A stretch of 64,000 bases of DNA from Caulobacter sp. UNC358MFTsu5.1 (GCF_000712075.1 NZ_JONW01000013.1:1-64000); one strand, 5' to 3'. Shown: positions 8,138 to 18,205, counted from the first letter of the stretch. The notes: generated from the sequence alone by a model not told the origin. Numbers and translations: made by a program.

Positions 8138-9492
8138 CGGACATCCTGATGCCCGCCCTGTCCCCGACGATGGAAGAGGGGACCCTGGCCAAGTGGCTGG
8201 TCAAGGAAGGCGACACCATCAAGGCCGGCGACGTGATCGCCGAGATCGAGACCGACAAGGCGACGATGGAAGTCGAAGCCGTGGACGAGGGCGTGATCGA
8301 AGCCATCCTGGTTCCGGCCGGCTCGGAGAACGTCAAGGTCAACACCTTGATCGCCAAGCTTAAGGGCGAGGGCGAAGCCGCTTCGCCGGCTTCCGCCGCC
8401 GCTCCGGCCGCTGAGGCCGCGCCCGCTCCGGTCGCCGCCTCGGCTCCGGCCGCCGCGCCGATCTCGGCCGCCTCGACCTTCGCCGACCCGGAAATCCCGG
8501 AAGGCACGCCGCTGAAGAAGATCACGGTCCGCGACGCCCTGCGCGACGCCATGGCCGAAGAGATGCGCCGCGACGACAAGGTCTTCCTGATGGGCGAGGA
8601 AGTCGCCCAGTACCAGGGCGCCTACAAGGTCAGCCGCGACCTGCTGCAGGAGTTCGGCGACAAGCGCGTCATCGACACGCCGATCACCGAGCACGGCTTC
8701 GCCGGCCTCGGGGTCGGCGCGGCCATGGCCGGCCTGAAGCCGATCGTCGAGTTCATGACCTGGAACTTCGCCATGCAGGCGATCGACCAGATCATCAACT
8801 CGGCCGCCAAGACTCTGTACATGTCGGGCGGCCAGATCAAGTCGTCGATCGTGTTCCGCGGCCCCAACGGCGCGGCCTCGCGGGTCGGCGCCCAGCACAG
8901 CCAGGACTACGCGGCCTGGTACGGCAACATCCCGGGCCTGAAGGTCATCGCGCCGTACGACGCGGCCGACGCCAAGGGCCTGATGAAGGCCGCCATCCGC
9001 GACCCGAACCCGATCGTCTTCCTCGAACACGAGATGATGTACGGCCACGAGTTCGACATCCCGGACGTCGAGGACTGGATCGTGCCGATCGGCAAGGCCA
9101 AGGTTCGTCGCGAAGGCTCGGACGTCACCCTGGTGGCCTACAGCCGCATGGTGGGCTTCGCCCTGCAGGCGGCCGAGGAACTGGCCAAGGAAGGCATCTC
9201 GGCGGAGGTCGTCGACCTGCGCACGATCCGTCCGCTGGACCACGACACGATCCTGGAAAGCGTCAAGAAGACCAACCGCCTGGTCACGGTCGAGGAAGGC
9301 TGGGGCCCGATGGGCGTCGGCGCCGAGATCGTCGCCCGGATCACCGAGTTCGGCTTCGACTACCTGGACGCCCCGCCGCTGCGGGTGCACCAGGAAGACG
9401 TGCCGCTGCCTTACGCGGCGAACCTGGAAGCCCTGTCGCTGCCTTCGGTCCCCAAGATCGTCAAGGCGGCCAAGACGGTCTGCTACCGGTGA
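8134..9492 (+). CDS. pdhB: Pyruvate dehydrogenase E1 component, beta subunit, with N-terminal lipoyl domain
   Basis: The 452-residue protein carries an N-terminal lipoyl domain (about 1-80, lipoylated Lys near 43 in ETDKATMEV), an Ala/Pro hinge (about 85-125), then the E1 beta transketolase-like domain with its C-terminal part. An E1 beta with its own lipoyl domain is characteristic of Caulobacter and rhizobial PDH. It starts with GTG overlapping the pdhA stop. A 62-nt stretch of its lipoyl domain (8221-8282) is identical to one in pdhC (10088-10149), including silent positions, which suggests gene conversion or recent duplication. Confidence 0.97.
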   Translation: MTDILMPALSPTMEEGTLAKWLVKEGDTIKAGDVIAEIETDKATMEVEAVDEGVIEAILVPAGSENVKVNTLIAKLKGEGEAASPASAAAPAAEAAPAPVAASAPAAAPISAASTFADPEIPEGTPLKKITVRDALRDAMAEEMRRDDKVFLMGEEVAQYQGAYKVSRDLLQEFGDKRVIDTPITEHGFAGLGVGAAMAGLKPIVEFMTWNFAMQAIDQIINSAAKTLYMSGGQIKSSIVFRGPNGAASRVGAQHSQDYAAWYGNIPGLKVIAPYDAADAKGLMKAAIRDPNPIVFLEHEMMYGHEFDIPDVEDWIVPIGKAKVRREGSDVTLVAYSRMVGFALQAAEELAKEGISAEVVDLRTIRPLDHDTILESVKKTNRLVTVEEGWGPMGVGAEIVARITEFGFDYLDAPPLRVHQEDVPLPYAANLEALSLPSVPKIVKAAKTVCYR

Positions 9493-9547
9493 TCATCCGG
9501 CCCGTTCACCTAGGCCCTGGCCTGTGTGAACGGGCTCGGAGGCGCTC

Positions 9548-9985
9548 ATGACCCAGACCCTCAACGGCTCCTGCCACTGCGGCGCGGTGCATGTGCAACT
9601 GGACCACGGCAAGCCGCTGGACCAGTTGCCGCTGCGGGCCTGTCAGTGCTCGTTCTGCCGTCGGCAGGGCGGGCGCACGACCAGCGATCCGGCCAGCCGC
9701 CTGCACATCACCGCCGCCCCGGGGGCGCTGATGCGCTACCGGTTCGGGCGGCGGGCGGTGGACTTCCTGATCTGTCGCGAATGCGCCTGCTACGTGGCGG
9801 CGATGATCGAGGACGAGGGCCAGGCCTACGCCACCCTCAACGTCGTGGGGACCGACCTGCCGGGTTTCGCCGATCGCGTGCCCGAACGGCTGGACTATCA
9901 CGACGAAACGGACGAACAACGCCTTGCCCGTCGCAAGGCCAAATGGACGCCGACCACCTTGGTCGAAGCCGTCCCGAACGCTTGA
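9548..9985 (+). CDS. GFA-family zinc protein (CENP-V/GFA domain)
   Basis: The 145-residue protein has the cysteine pattern of the GFA (glutathione-dependent formaldehyde-activating enzyme-like) fold: GSCHCGAV near the N-terminus, CQCSFC around residues 34-39, and CRECAC around 78-83. These Cys clusters normally bind two zinc ions. The family name overstates function, since most members have no shown activity on formaldehyde adducts. The gene is inserted between pdhB and pdhC in the same direction, 55 bp after pdhB and only 12 bp before pdhC, so it is probably co-transcribed with the dehydrogenase complex. A role in thiol or aldehyde chemistry near the complex is speculative. Confidence 0.85.
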   Translation: MTQTLNGSCHCGAVHVQLDHGKPLDQLPLRACQCSFCRRQGGRTTSDPASRLHITAAPGALMRYRFGRRAVDFLICRECACYVAAMIEDEGQAYATLNVVGTDLPGFADRVPERLDYHDETDEQRLARRKAKWTPTTLVEAVPNA

Positions 9986-9997
9986 GGAAGAAGCTCA

Positions 9998-11305
9998 ATG
10001 TCGATCGACATCCTGATGCCCGCCCTGTCGCCCACCATGGAGGAGGGGACCCTCGCCAAGTGGCACGTCAAGGTCGGCGACACCGTCAAGGCCGGCGACG
10101 TGATCGCCGAGATCGAGACCGACAAGGCGACGATGGAAGTCGAAGCCGTCGATGAAGGCGTGGTCGAGGCCATCCTGGTCGAGGCCGGGACCGAGAACGT
10201 CAAGGTCAACGCTCCGATCGCCAAGCTGGCCGGCGAGGGCGAGAGCCCGGCGCCGCCTCCCGCCAAGGCTGCTCCGGCCGCTGAAGCGCCGAAGGCCGCT
10301 CCGGCTCCGGCCGCGCCCGCCCAGGCCGCCGGCGAGACCGCCGCGCCCGCCAAGGCCGCTCCCGCGGCTACGCCGACCGGCGACCGCGTCTTCGCCTCGC
10401 CGCTGGCCCGTCGCCTGGCCTCGGCCGCGAACCTGGACCTGAAGTCGATCCCCGGCACCGGCCCGCACGGCCGCGTGGTCAAGGCCGACGTGGAAGCCGC
10501 CCAGAAGGGCGGCGCGCCCGCCGCCAAGGCCGCTCCGGCCGCCGGCGCTTCGGCCCCGGCCGCCGCCGCCGAGCCGCGCAAGGTGCAGTCGCTGGAGCAG
10601 CAGGGCATCCCGGCCGGCTCGTACGACCTGGTCCCGCTGGACGGCATGCGCAAGACCATCGCGCGCCGCCTGACCGACAGCTTCCGCGACGTGCCGCACT
10701 TCCCGCTGGTCATCGATCTGGAGATCGACGCCCTGCTGGCCGCGCGCGCCAAGATCAACCACCTGCTGGAAGGCCAGGGCGTGAAGGTGTCGGTGAACGA
10801 CATCATCATCAAGGCCGCGGCGGTGGCCCTGAAGCGCGTGCCGGAGGCCAACGCCTCCTACACCCCCGAAGGCATCGCCCTGCACAAGCACGCCGACATC
10901 GCCGTGGCCGTGGCCATCGACGGCGGCCTGATCACCCCGATCGTCCGCGCCGCCGAGACCAAGGGCCTGGCCCAGATCTCGGCCGAGGTGAAGGACCTGG
11001 CCGCCCGCGCCAAGGCCAAGAAGCTGAAGCCCGAGGAATTCCAGGGCGGCACCTTCTCGGTCTCCAACCTGGGCATGTTCGGCATCAAGCAGTTCGCTTC
11101 GATCATCAACGAGCCGCAAGGCGCGATCATGAGCGTCGGGGCCGGCGAGCAGCGTCCGGTGGTCAAGGACGGCCAGCTGGCCGTGGCCACGGTGATGACC
11201 GTCACCCTGACCTGCGACCACCGCGTGGTCGATGGCGCGATCGGGGCCAAGTTCCTGGCTGCCTTCAAGCCGCTGATCGAAGAGCCGCTGACCCTGATCG
11301 TCTAA
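9998..11305 (+). CDS. pdhC: Dihydrolipoamide acetyltransferase (E2) of pyruvate dehydrogenase
   Basis: This is the core E2 subunit, which transfers the acetyl group from lipoate to CoA. The 435 residues show one lipoyl domain (about 1-80, Lys near 43), a long Ala/Pro linker, and a peripheral-subunit-binding domain at about 131-168 (FASPLARRLA to GPHGRVVKADV). A second Ala/Pro linker and the catalytic domain with TLTCDHRVVDGA (the HxxxDG active site near residue 408) follow. A GAGGAAG ribosome-binding sequence precedes the ATG. It has a single lipoyl domain, with the second lipoyl group of the complex supplied by PdhB. Confidence 0.97.
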   Translation: MSIDILMPALSPTMEEGTLAKWHVKVGDTVKAGDVIAEIETDKATMEVEAVDEGVVEAILVEAGTENVKVNAPIAKLAGEGESPAPPPAKAAPAAEAPKAAPAPAAPAQAAGETAAPAKAAPAATPTGDRVFASPLARRLASAANLDLKSIPGTGPHGRVVKADVEAAQKGGAPAAKAAPAAGASAPAAAAEPRKVQSLEQQGIPAGSYDLVPLDGMRKTIARRLTDSFRDVPHFPLVIDLEIDALLAARAKINHLLEGQGVKVSVNDIIIKAAAVALKRVPEANASYTPEGIALHKHADIAVAVAIDGGLITPIVRAAETKGLAQISAEVKDLAARAKAKKLKPEEFQGGTFSVSNLGMFGIKQFASIINEPQGAIMSVGAGEQRPVVKDGQLAVATVMTVTLTCDHRVVDGAIGAKFLAAFKPLIEEPLTLIV

Positions 11306-11326
11306 GCGGCATAGGGGAGGGCAGGG

Positions 11327-11803
11327 ATGTCCGTCTACGACTACTCCGCCAAGACGCTGGACGGCCAGGACGCAAGCCTGGCCGACTATCGCGGCCAGGT
11401 GCTGCTGATCGTCAACACGGCCAGCAAGTGCGGCTTCACCCCCCAGTACGAGGGGCTGGAGGCGCTGTACCGGGAGTACAAGGACAAGGGCTTCACCGTC
11501 CTGGCCTTCCCTTGCAACCAGTTCGGGGCTCAGGAGCCTGGGAACGCCGAGGAGATCGCGAACTTCTGCTCGCTGACCTACGACGTGACCTTCCCGGTCC
11601 TGGCCAAGATCGACGTCAACGGCCCGTCGGCCCATCCGCTCTACGCCTATCTCAAGCACGAGCAGAAGGGTCTCCTGGGCACCGAGGCGATCAAGTGGAA
11701 CTTCACCAAGTTCCTGATCGGTCGCGACGGTGAAGTCGTCGAACGCTTCGCCCCGACCACCAAGCCTGAAGACCTCAAGCAGGCCGTCGAGGCCCTGCTG
11801 TAA
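11327..11803 (+). CDS. Glutathione peroxidase family thiol peroxidase
   Basis: A 158-residue GPx-fold protein that reduces peroxides. The peroxidatic Cys is at residue 35 in NTASKCGFTPQYEGLE, and the second signature LAFPCNQFGAQEPG follows at about 59-72, with the active-site Trp/Asn in KWNFTKFL. It has Cys, not selenocysteine, and the bacterial short form typically uses thioredoxin as well as glutathione. It lies 21 bp after pdhC and upstream of lpdA, so it is likely part of the same transcript. It may protect redox-sensitive lipoyl groups, which is inference. Confidence 0.93.
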   Translation: MSVYDYSAKTLDGQDASLADYRGQVLLIVNTASKCGFTPQYEGLEALYREYKDKGFTVLAFPCNQFGAQEPGNAEEIANFCSLTYDVTFPVLAKIDVNGPSAHPLYAYLKHEQKGLLGTEAIKWNFTKFLIGRDGEVVERFAPTTKPEDLKQAVEALL

Positions 11804-11888
11804 CGCTCTCCTGGACCGGTCCTCGGGACCGATCGACCGACGCCGGCCGGCTCCCCCCGACGGCGTCAAAAGCTAGGATACGAAAGAC

Positions 11889-13289
<1,401 letters not shown>

Positions 13290-13311
13290 GCTTGGCCTAG
13301 CGGCAAAAGAG

Positions 13312-13342
13312 AAGGGCGGCGCTCCGGAGCGCCGCCCTTTTT
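13312..13342 (+). terminator. Intrinsic terminator after lpdA
   Basis: A perfect 14-bp stem (AAGGGCGGCGCTCC with GGAGCGCCGCCCTT) is followed by a run of T. The symmetric A/T flanks mean it could also serve the converging DoxX gene that ends at 13361. Confidence 0.88.
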
Positions 13343-13360
13343 GTTTGGCTCGCAGCGACC

Positions 13361-13756
13361 TTACGGCCGCTTGCGCACCTGGGCGTCGACGCTCCATTCG
13401 CCCGGCCCGGCGAAGACCAGGTAGAGGAAGACGAAGCAGAACAGGATCGCCGCCTCGCCGCCGTTCAGGGCCGGCCAGAAGCCCTGCGAGGCGTGGGCCA
13501 GGAAATAGGCCACGGCCATCTGGCCCGACAGGACGAAGGCCACGGGACGCGTGAACAGGCCCAGCACCAGCAGGGTCCCGCCGATGATCTCCAGCCACGC
13601 GGCGGCCACCAGCATCGGCGGCAGCGGGTCCGGCGCGCCCGGCTGCGGCCCGGGGAAGTGGAACACCTTCATCAGGCCGTGCTCCATGAAGAGCAGGGCG
13701 GCGATGATCCGCAGCAGGCTGAGCACGCGCGGCGTCCAGACGATCAGTCGTTCCAT
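13361..13756 (-). CDS. DoxX family membrane protein
   Basis: A 131-residue protein with about four hydrophobic segments. Its N-terminus VLSLLRIIAALLFMEHGLMKVF is followed by VAAWLEIIGGTLLVLGLFTR and VAYFLAHASQGFWPALNGGE, matching the DoxX/quinol oxidase subunit-like family. Family members are inner-membrane proteins of loosely defined function, some linked to redox stress. It converges with lpdA and lies 97 bp beyond the start side of the acyl-CoA synthetase gene's terminator, so it is probably transcribed separately. No partner genes are nearby. Confidence 0.85.
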   Translation of the reverse strand: MERLIVWTPRVLSLLRIIAALLFMEHGLMKVFHFPGPQPGAPDPLPPMLVAAAWLEIIGGTLLVLGLFTRPVAFVLSGQMAVAYFLAHASQGFWPALNGGEAAILFCFVFLYLVFAGPGEWSVDAQVRKRP

Positions 13757-13782
13757 GTCGATCTCCCTCCTAGTCGACGGTC

Positions 13783-13824
13783 AAAACGAAAAACCCCGAC
13801 GGGCCAGGGCGGCCCGCCGGGGTT
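13783..13824 (-). terminator. Intrinsic terminator after the acyl-CoA synthetase gene
   Basis: Read on the minus strand, the stem AACCCCGGCGGGCC pairs with GGCCCGTCGGGGTT (one mismatched pair) around a 5-base loop, followed by TTTTTCGTTTT. It separates the acyl-CoA synthetase gene from the downstream DoxX gene. Confidence 0.82.
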
Positions 13825-13853
13825 CTTGAAAGAGGCGATGTCCGCCAGGTCCA

Positions 13854-15407
13854 TCAAGCGGCCTTGGCGTCCTGATCGGCCATCCTCTGGATGGCGACAT
13901 AATCGGTCTTGCCGCTGCCCAGCACGGGCACCTGGGTGACCTTGAGGATCTTGCGCGGCACCGCCAGCTCCGGCGCCCCGATGCTCTGGGCGTGGGCGAC
14001 CAGCGGCGAGACGTCGGCGTCCTGGCGGTCGGTGACCAGCACCAGCCGCTCGCCCTTCTTCTTGTCGGGCATCGAGATCACGGCGTGGCGGCCGTCGGGC
14101 CAGACGGCGCTGGCCAGGTCCTCGGCGGCGGTCAGTGAGACCATTTCGCCGCCGATCTTGGCGAAGCGCTTCACGCGGCCCTTGATGGTGATCCACAGGT
14201 CGTCGGTGACCGTCACCACGTCGCCGGTGTCGTGCCAGCCGCCCTCGGGGGCGTCGACGCCGCCGTCCTCGCGCAGATAGCCCGTCATGATGTTGGGGCC
14301 GCGCACCAGCAGGCGACCGCCCTCGGTGATGCCCTCGACCGGCTCGATTTTCCAGTCCTGGCCGGGCAGCAGGCCGCCGACCGTGCCCCGGCGGTTGTCG
14401 TCGGGCTTGTTGACCGCGATGACCGGCGAGGCCTCGGTGGCGCCGTAGCCTTCGAGCACCGGCACGTTGCCGAACTTCTCGGCGATCAGGTTGTGGGTTT
14501 CCTCGCGGACCTTCTCGGCCCCGCAGACGACGAACTTCAGGCCGCTCAGCTCGTCGCTTTCCGAGGCCCGGGCGTACTGGTTGACGAAGGTGTCGGTGGC
14601 CAGCAGTACCGAGGCGCCGGCGTCCTTCAGCAGTGGCGGGATCTGCTTGGTGTGCAGCGGCGAGGGGTACTGGAAGGCCTTCATGCCGGTCAGCAGCGGC
14701 AGGATCACCCCGCCGGTCAGGCCGAAACAGTGGAACACCGGCAGCGGGTTGAAGAACACCCAGGCCGGGTCCAGCTCGATATGGGCGGCGATCTGGATCG
14801 CGTTGGAGACCAGGTTGGCCTGGCTCAGCACCACGCCCCGCGGCGCGCCGAAGCTGCCCGAGGTGAACAGCACCACGCCGGGATCCGAGGGCTTGGCCGA
14901 GGCGCGGAACTGGCGCGGGAAGATCCCGGCGGCGGCGGCGAACAGCTTGTCGGCCAGGCCGATCGTGCCCCGCACGTCCTCCAGATAGGTGATCTGGGCC
15001 TTCTGCTCGAGCGCATCGACGATGTCGTGCAGCTTGCCCAGCTCGATGAACTTGTGGGCCGTCAGCACGCGCTTGACCCCGGCCAGCTCGCAGGCGGCGC
15101 GCAGGTTGCGCAGGCCGGCCGTGAAGTTGAGCATGGTCGGCACGCGGCCGAAGGCGTGCAGGGCGAAGAAGGTGACGACCGCGCCGGCGCCGGACGGCAG
15201 CAGCACGCCGACATGCTCGCCCGGCTTGGTCATGGCCGCGATCTTGCGGCCGAGCGCGAAGCTCGCCCGCACCAAGTCGGTGTAGCTGAGTGGATTGCGA
15301 TCCTGATCCTCGAGGATCAGTTTCTTGGCGCCGTACTTGTCACGGGCGTCGAGCAGGGCGTCGAAGATGGCCTTCTGGCCGTCCTGCGCATTGAAAACTA
15401 CCGGCAT
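13854..15407 (-). CDS. AMP-binding acyl-CoA/acyl-ACP synthetase
   Basis: This 517-residue adenylate-forming enzyme activates a carboxylic acid with ATP and CoA. Visible core motifs are the phosphate loop VLFTSGSFGAPRGVV (a slightly unusual form of TSGTTGxPKG), GYGATEASPV, the WHDTGDVV motif and the hinge KGRVKRFAKIGGEMVSL. Those features and the C-terminal PRKILKVTQVPVLGSGKTDY match the acyl-ACP synthetase half of Aas-like enzymes and related long-chain fatty acyl-CoA ligases. The ATG at 15407 is used. It is monocistronic, with a terminator directly downstream. The specific acyl substrate is not readable from sequence. Confidence 0.88.
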   Translation of the reverse strand: MPVVFNAQDGQKAIFDALLDARDKYGAKKLILEDQDRNPLSYTDLVRASFALGRKIAAMTKPGEHVGVLLPSGAGAVVTFFALHAFGRVPTMLNFTAGLRNLRAACELAGVKRVLTAHKFIELGKLHDIVDALEQKAQITYLEDVRGTIGLADKLFAAAAGIFPRQFRASAKPSDPGVVLFTSGSFGAPRGVVLSQANLVSNAIQIAAHIELDPAWVFFNPLPVFHCFGLTGGVILPLLTGMKAFQYPSPLHTKQIPPLLKDAGASVLLATDTFVNQYARASESDELSGLKFVVCGAEKVREETHNLIAEKFGNVPVLEGYGATEASPVIAVNKPDDNRRGTVGGLLPGQDWKIEPVEGITEGGRLLVRGPNIMTGYLREDGGVDAPEGGWHDTGDVVTVTDDLWITIKGRVKRFAKIGGEMVSLTAAEDLASAVWPDGRHAVISMPDKKKGERLVLVTDRQDADVSPLVAHAQSIGAPELAVPRKILKVTQVPVLGSGKTDYVAIQRMADQDAKAA

Positions 15408-15550
15408 GCCGGCGAAACCTCCCGGAAGCGCGACGTCGCGCCCTCGTCTGATTGAAGCGGGACCCTAGCGACGGCGTGTCGCTTTGCAAACACCCGTTAC
15501 GCGCGCGGAAGCGCACCGGTCCTTCTAAAATGCGCTCAAGCCCTTGTCGT

Positions 15551-16618
15551 TCAAGGCTTGGCGGGCGGTGAAGCCGTGCGAGAGCGCAGAACCTGATCCA
15601 CCTTTTGCAGCCATGGAGCGCGCAGCGAATCTGTCTCCAGATGCAGGGCGTGGCGGGCGCCGGGGTAGCGAGTCTCGACGCAGCGGGGCAGGGCGGCGCA
15701 GACCGTGCGCTGGGGCCCGGGCAGGGCTTTGACGTCCTGGCCGGCGTCCAGCATCACGACGGGCGTCCGCACGCGCTTGAGGTCGCGCCCGACAGCGTCC
15801 ACGGCGTCGTAGAAGGCCGCGTACCAGGCCAGGCTCGGCGCGCCCATCCGCAGGTCGGGATTGGCCAGCCGCCAGGCCTGCTGCACCGCGCCGCGCGCCG
15901 GATCGTGGGTCAGCCTGGCGCCGAAGCCGTCGGGCCCTTCGCGCTTCCAGCCCGCCTGGCCCGGATAGCGCACGAAGCCCAGCTTCAGGCCGCGGGCCCA
16001 GCGGGCGATGCGGATCAGCTCGGTCTTGGAACGGGGCGGGTCGGCGAGATCGAAATTGGGCGAGGAGAGGATCACCGTGTCGGCCAGAACCCCTTCCTCC
16101 AAGGCCCGCAGCGCCACCAGGCCGCCGTCGCCGGCGCCGAGGATCACGAACGGGTCGCGGGCCCCCACGCCGCCCTGGGGCGGCCGGATCACCGCCTTGA
16201 CCATGGCCCGGGTCGCGGTGACGTCGGGAGCGAAGCTGGTGACATGGCCCAGGTCCCGCCAGGGCGTGGCCCGTTCCGAGCCGCCCTGGCCCTGGCGCTC
16301 CAGGATCCAGACCACATAGCCCCGGCCGTTGAGGTTGGCCGCCGTCTCGAACCAGCCCTCGGCGGACTCGCCGTAGCCCGGCAGGATCAGGATCTGGCCT
16401 CGCGCCACGCCCCGTGGGGCGGAGACTCCATAGCGCTGCACCAGGTCGTCGCCGACCTTCACGTAGCCCCAGGCCCAGCCCGCCGGCGGCTGGAAGCGCA
16501 CGTCGAGGGACGGGGGCGTGCGGCTCTCCGCGAACGGCGCGCGGACGCCCTCGTCGCGGCACGCGACGAGCGGCAAAAGCAGCAGCAGACTCAGGAGGCG
16601 GCGACGCATTCCAGGCAC
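15551..16618 (-). CDS. Lipoprotein alpha/beta hydrolase (lysophospholipase-like)
   Basis: The 355-residue protein starts MPGMRRRLLSLLLLLPLVAC, a lipoprotein signal with Cys20 as the likely acylated residue. The body resembles the serine-hydrolase/lysophospholipase L2 group: ILILPGYGESAEGWFET is the oxyanion region, and LERQGQGGSER and a late GARHALHLETD (putative catalytic His) follow. At the nucleophile elbow the sequence reads ILGAGDGGLVAL, so Asp164 stands where GxSxG enzymes have Ser. It may therefore use an Asp nucleophile, or be inactive. It is divergent from lipA. Confidence 0.78.
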   Translation of the reverse strand: MPGMRRRLLSLLLLLPLVACRDEGVRAPFAESRTPPSLDVRFQPPAGWAWGYVKVGDDLVQRYGVSAPRGVARGQILILPGYGESAEGWFETAANLNGRGYVVWILERQGQGGSERATPWRDLGHVTSFAPDVTATRAMVKAVIRPPQGGVGARDPFVILGAGDGGLVALRALEEGVLADTVILSSPNFDLADPPRSKTELIRIARWARGLKLGFVRYPGQAGWKREGPDGFGARLTHDPARGAVQQAWRLANPDLRMGAPSLAWYAAFYDAVDAVGRDLKRVRTPVVMLDAGQDVKALPGPQRTVCAALPRCVETRYPGARHALHLETDSLRAPWLQKVDQVLRSRTASPPAKP

Positions 16619-16692
16619 TCTTTTCGCGCCTTAGCGTCACATGCAAGAACGCATGCTTGATCTGGAGGCCAGGAAGTCCGATCTAGGCCGTT

Positions 16693-17670
16693 ATGGTCAC
16701 CCTGATCGACACGCTGAACGCCCGCTCTCCCGAAGATCGCGCTGTTCGCCACCCCGAAAAGCAGAACCGCCCCGATACGCCGGTGCTGCGCAAGCCCGAC
16801 TGGCTGCGGGTTCGCGCCCCGGGCTCGGGTCAGTACAACGAGACCAAGGGCATCGTGCGCGAGCACAAGCTGACCACGGTCTGCGAGGAAGCCGCCTGTC
16901 CGAACATCGGCGAGTGCTGGAGCCAGAAGCACGCGACCATGATGATCATGGGCGAGATCTGCACCCGGGCCTGCGCCTTCTGCAACGTCGCCACCGGCCT
17001 GCCGACCCAGCTGGACCCCGACGAGCCGCGCCGCGTGGCCGAGGCCGTCGCCAAGATGGGCCTCAAGCACGTGGTCATCACCTCGGTCGACCGCGACGAC
17101 CTGATCGACGGCGGCGCCCGCCACTTCGCCGAGGTGGTCACGTCGATCCGCGCCGCCTCGCCGGGCACGACCATCGAGATCCTGACCCCGGACTTCCTGC
17201 GCAAGGACCGCGCCGAGAACGTGGTGATCGACTCCAGGCCGGACGTCTTCAACCACAATCTCGAGACCGTGCCGCGGCTCTATCTGAAGATCCGCCCCGG
17301 CGCCCGGTACTATAACTCCCTGCGCCTGCTGGAGCGGGTCAAGGAACGCGATCCCTCCCAGTTCACCAAGTCCGGCCTGATGGTCGGTCTGGGCGAGACC
17401 AAGGAGGAGGTGATGCAGGTGATGGACGACATGCGTTCGGCCGGCGTCGACTTCATCACCATCGGCCAGTACCTGCAGCCGACCCGCAAGCACGCGGCCA
17501 TCGACCGCTTCGTGACGCCGGAAGAGTTCAAGGCCTACGAGGCCATCGCCCGGGCCAAGGGCTTCCTGATGGTCTCGTCCAGCCCGCTGACCCGCTCGTC
17601 GCACCACGCCGGCGAGGACTTCGCCAAGCTGCAGGCCGCGCGCCGGGCGCTGGACGCCAAGAGCGCCTAG
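16693..17670 (+). CDS. lipA: Lipoyl synthase
   Basis: LipA inserts two sulfurs into protein-bound octanoyl groups to form lipoate. The 325-residue protein has both iron-sulfur cluster motifs: the auxiliary-cluster Cys set in CEEAACPNIGECW, and the radical SAM motif CTRACAFCNV. The conserved C-terminal Ser motif SSSPLTRSSHHAG is also present. The lipoyl domains of PdhB and PdhC encoded upstream are its expected targets. The downstream COQ10-like gene starts 2 bp after the lipA stop, so they form an operon. Confidence 0.97.
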   Translation: MVTLIDTLNARSPEDRAVRHPEKQNRPDTPVLRKPDWLRVRAPGSGQYNETKGIVREHKLTTVCEEAACPNIGECWSQKHATMMIMGEICTRACAFCNVATGLPTQLDPDEPRRVAEAVAKMGLKHVVITSVDRDDLIDGGARHFAEVVTSIRAASPGTTIEILTPDFLRKDRAENVVIDSRPDVFNHNLETVPRLYLKIRPGARYYNSLRLLERVKERDPSQFTKSGLMVGLGETKEEVMQVMDDMRSAGVDFITIGQYLQPTRKHAAIDRFVTPEEFKAYEAIARAKGFLMVSSSPLTRSSHHAGEDFAKLQAARRALDAKSA

Positions 17671-17672
17671 AC

Positions 17673-18122
17673 TTGCACCGCCACGTCGTCACCCGGGTGC
17701 TGCCCTATGCGCCCGAGCAGCTGTTCACGCTGGTCGGGGACGTGGAGGCCTATCCGCAGTTCGTGCCGTGGATCACGGCTATGCGCACCTGGAACGGACG
17801 CGCCGACGCCCAGGTCTCGACCGTGGACGCCGAGGCCCAGGTCGGGTTCTCGTTCCTGCGCGAGAAGTTCGCCACCCGGGTCCGGCGCGACGCCTCGGCC
17901 CTGACGGTGGACGTCAGCCTGCTCTACGGCCCGTTCAAGCGGCTGGCGAACCAGTGGCGGTTCCTGCCGCACGAAGCCGGCACGACCGTCGAGTTCGTCA
18001 TCGACTTCGCGTTCAAGTCCAAGATCCTCGACGCCATGCTGGCCGCCAATCTGGACCGGGCGGCCAACACGCTGATCGGCTGTTTCGAGGACCGGGCCCG
18101 GGCGATCTACGGGCCGAAATAA
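17673..18122 (+). CDS. COQ10/RatA-like START-domain protein
   Basis: A 149-residue single-domain protein of the polyketide cyclase/START-like family. It starts HRHVVTRVLPYAPEQLFTLVGDVEAYPQFVPW, the diagnostic N-terminus of coenzyme Q-binding COQ10 and RatA proteins, and ends with a conserved helix LIGCFEDRARAIYG. Such proteins bind ubiquinone or lipids in a hydrophobic cavity, and bacterial relatives were also described as RatA toxin. The only plausible start is TTG at 17673, two bases after the lipA stop, so translation is probably coupled to lipA. The lipA-coq10 pairing is common in alphaproteobacteria. Confidence 0.87.
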   Translation: MHRHVVTRVLPYAPEQLFTLVGDVEAYPQFVPWITAMRTWNGRADAQVSTVDAEAQVGFSFLREKFATRVRRDASALTVDVSLLYGPFKRLANQWRFLPHEAGTTVEFVIDFAFKSKILDAMLAANLDRAANTLIGCFEDRARAIYGPK

Positions 18123-18126
18123 AGCC

Positions 18127-18205
18127 GGGGACATGCCCTCGCGGCGTGTCCCCATCGGCTGGCGCGGCGCTCGAACTTGGGGACACGCCGCAAGGGGATG
18201 TCCCC
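18127..18205. repeat. Short palindromic intergenic repeat, copy B
   Basis: This is the same two-armed element as at 338-414, 21841-21918 and 22425-22501, with the GGGGACA/TGTCCCC boundaries kept. It fills almost the whole gap between two converging stop codons (18122 and 18207) and could act as a bidirectional terminator or mRNA-end structure. Confidence 0.82.

Noticed and set aside
9995..11869. 624-codon antisense frame over pdhC
   Set aside because: Antisense of a certain gene with Ala/Gly/Arg-rich composition, typical of GC-rich shadows.
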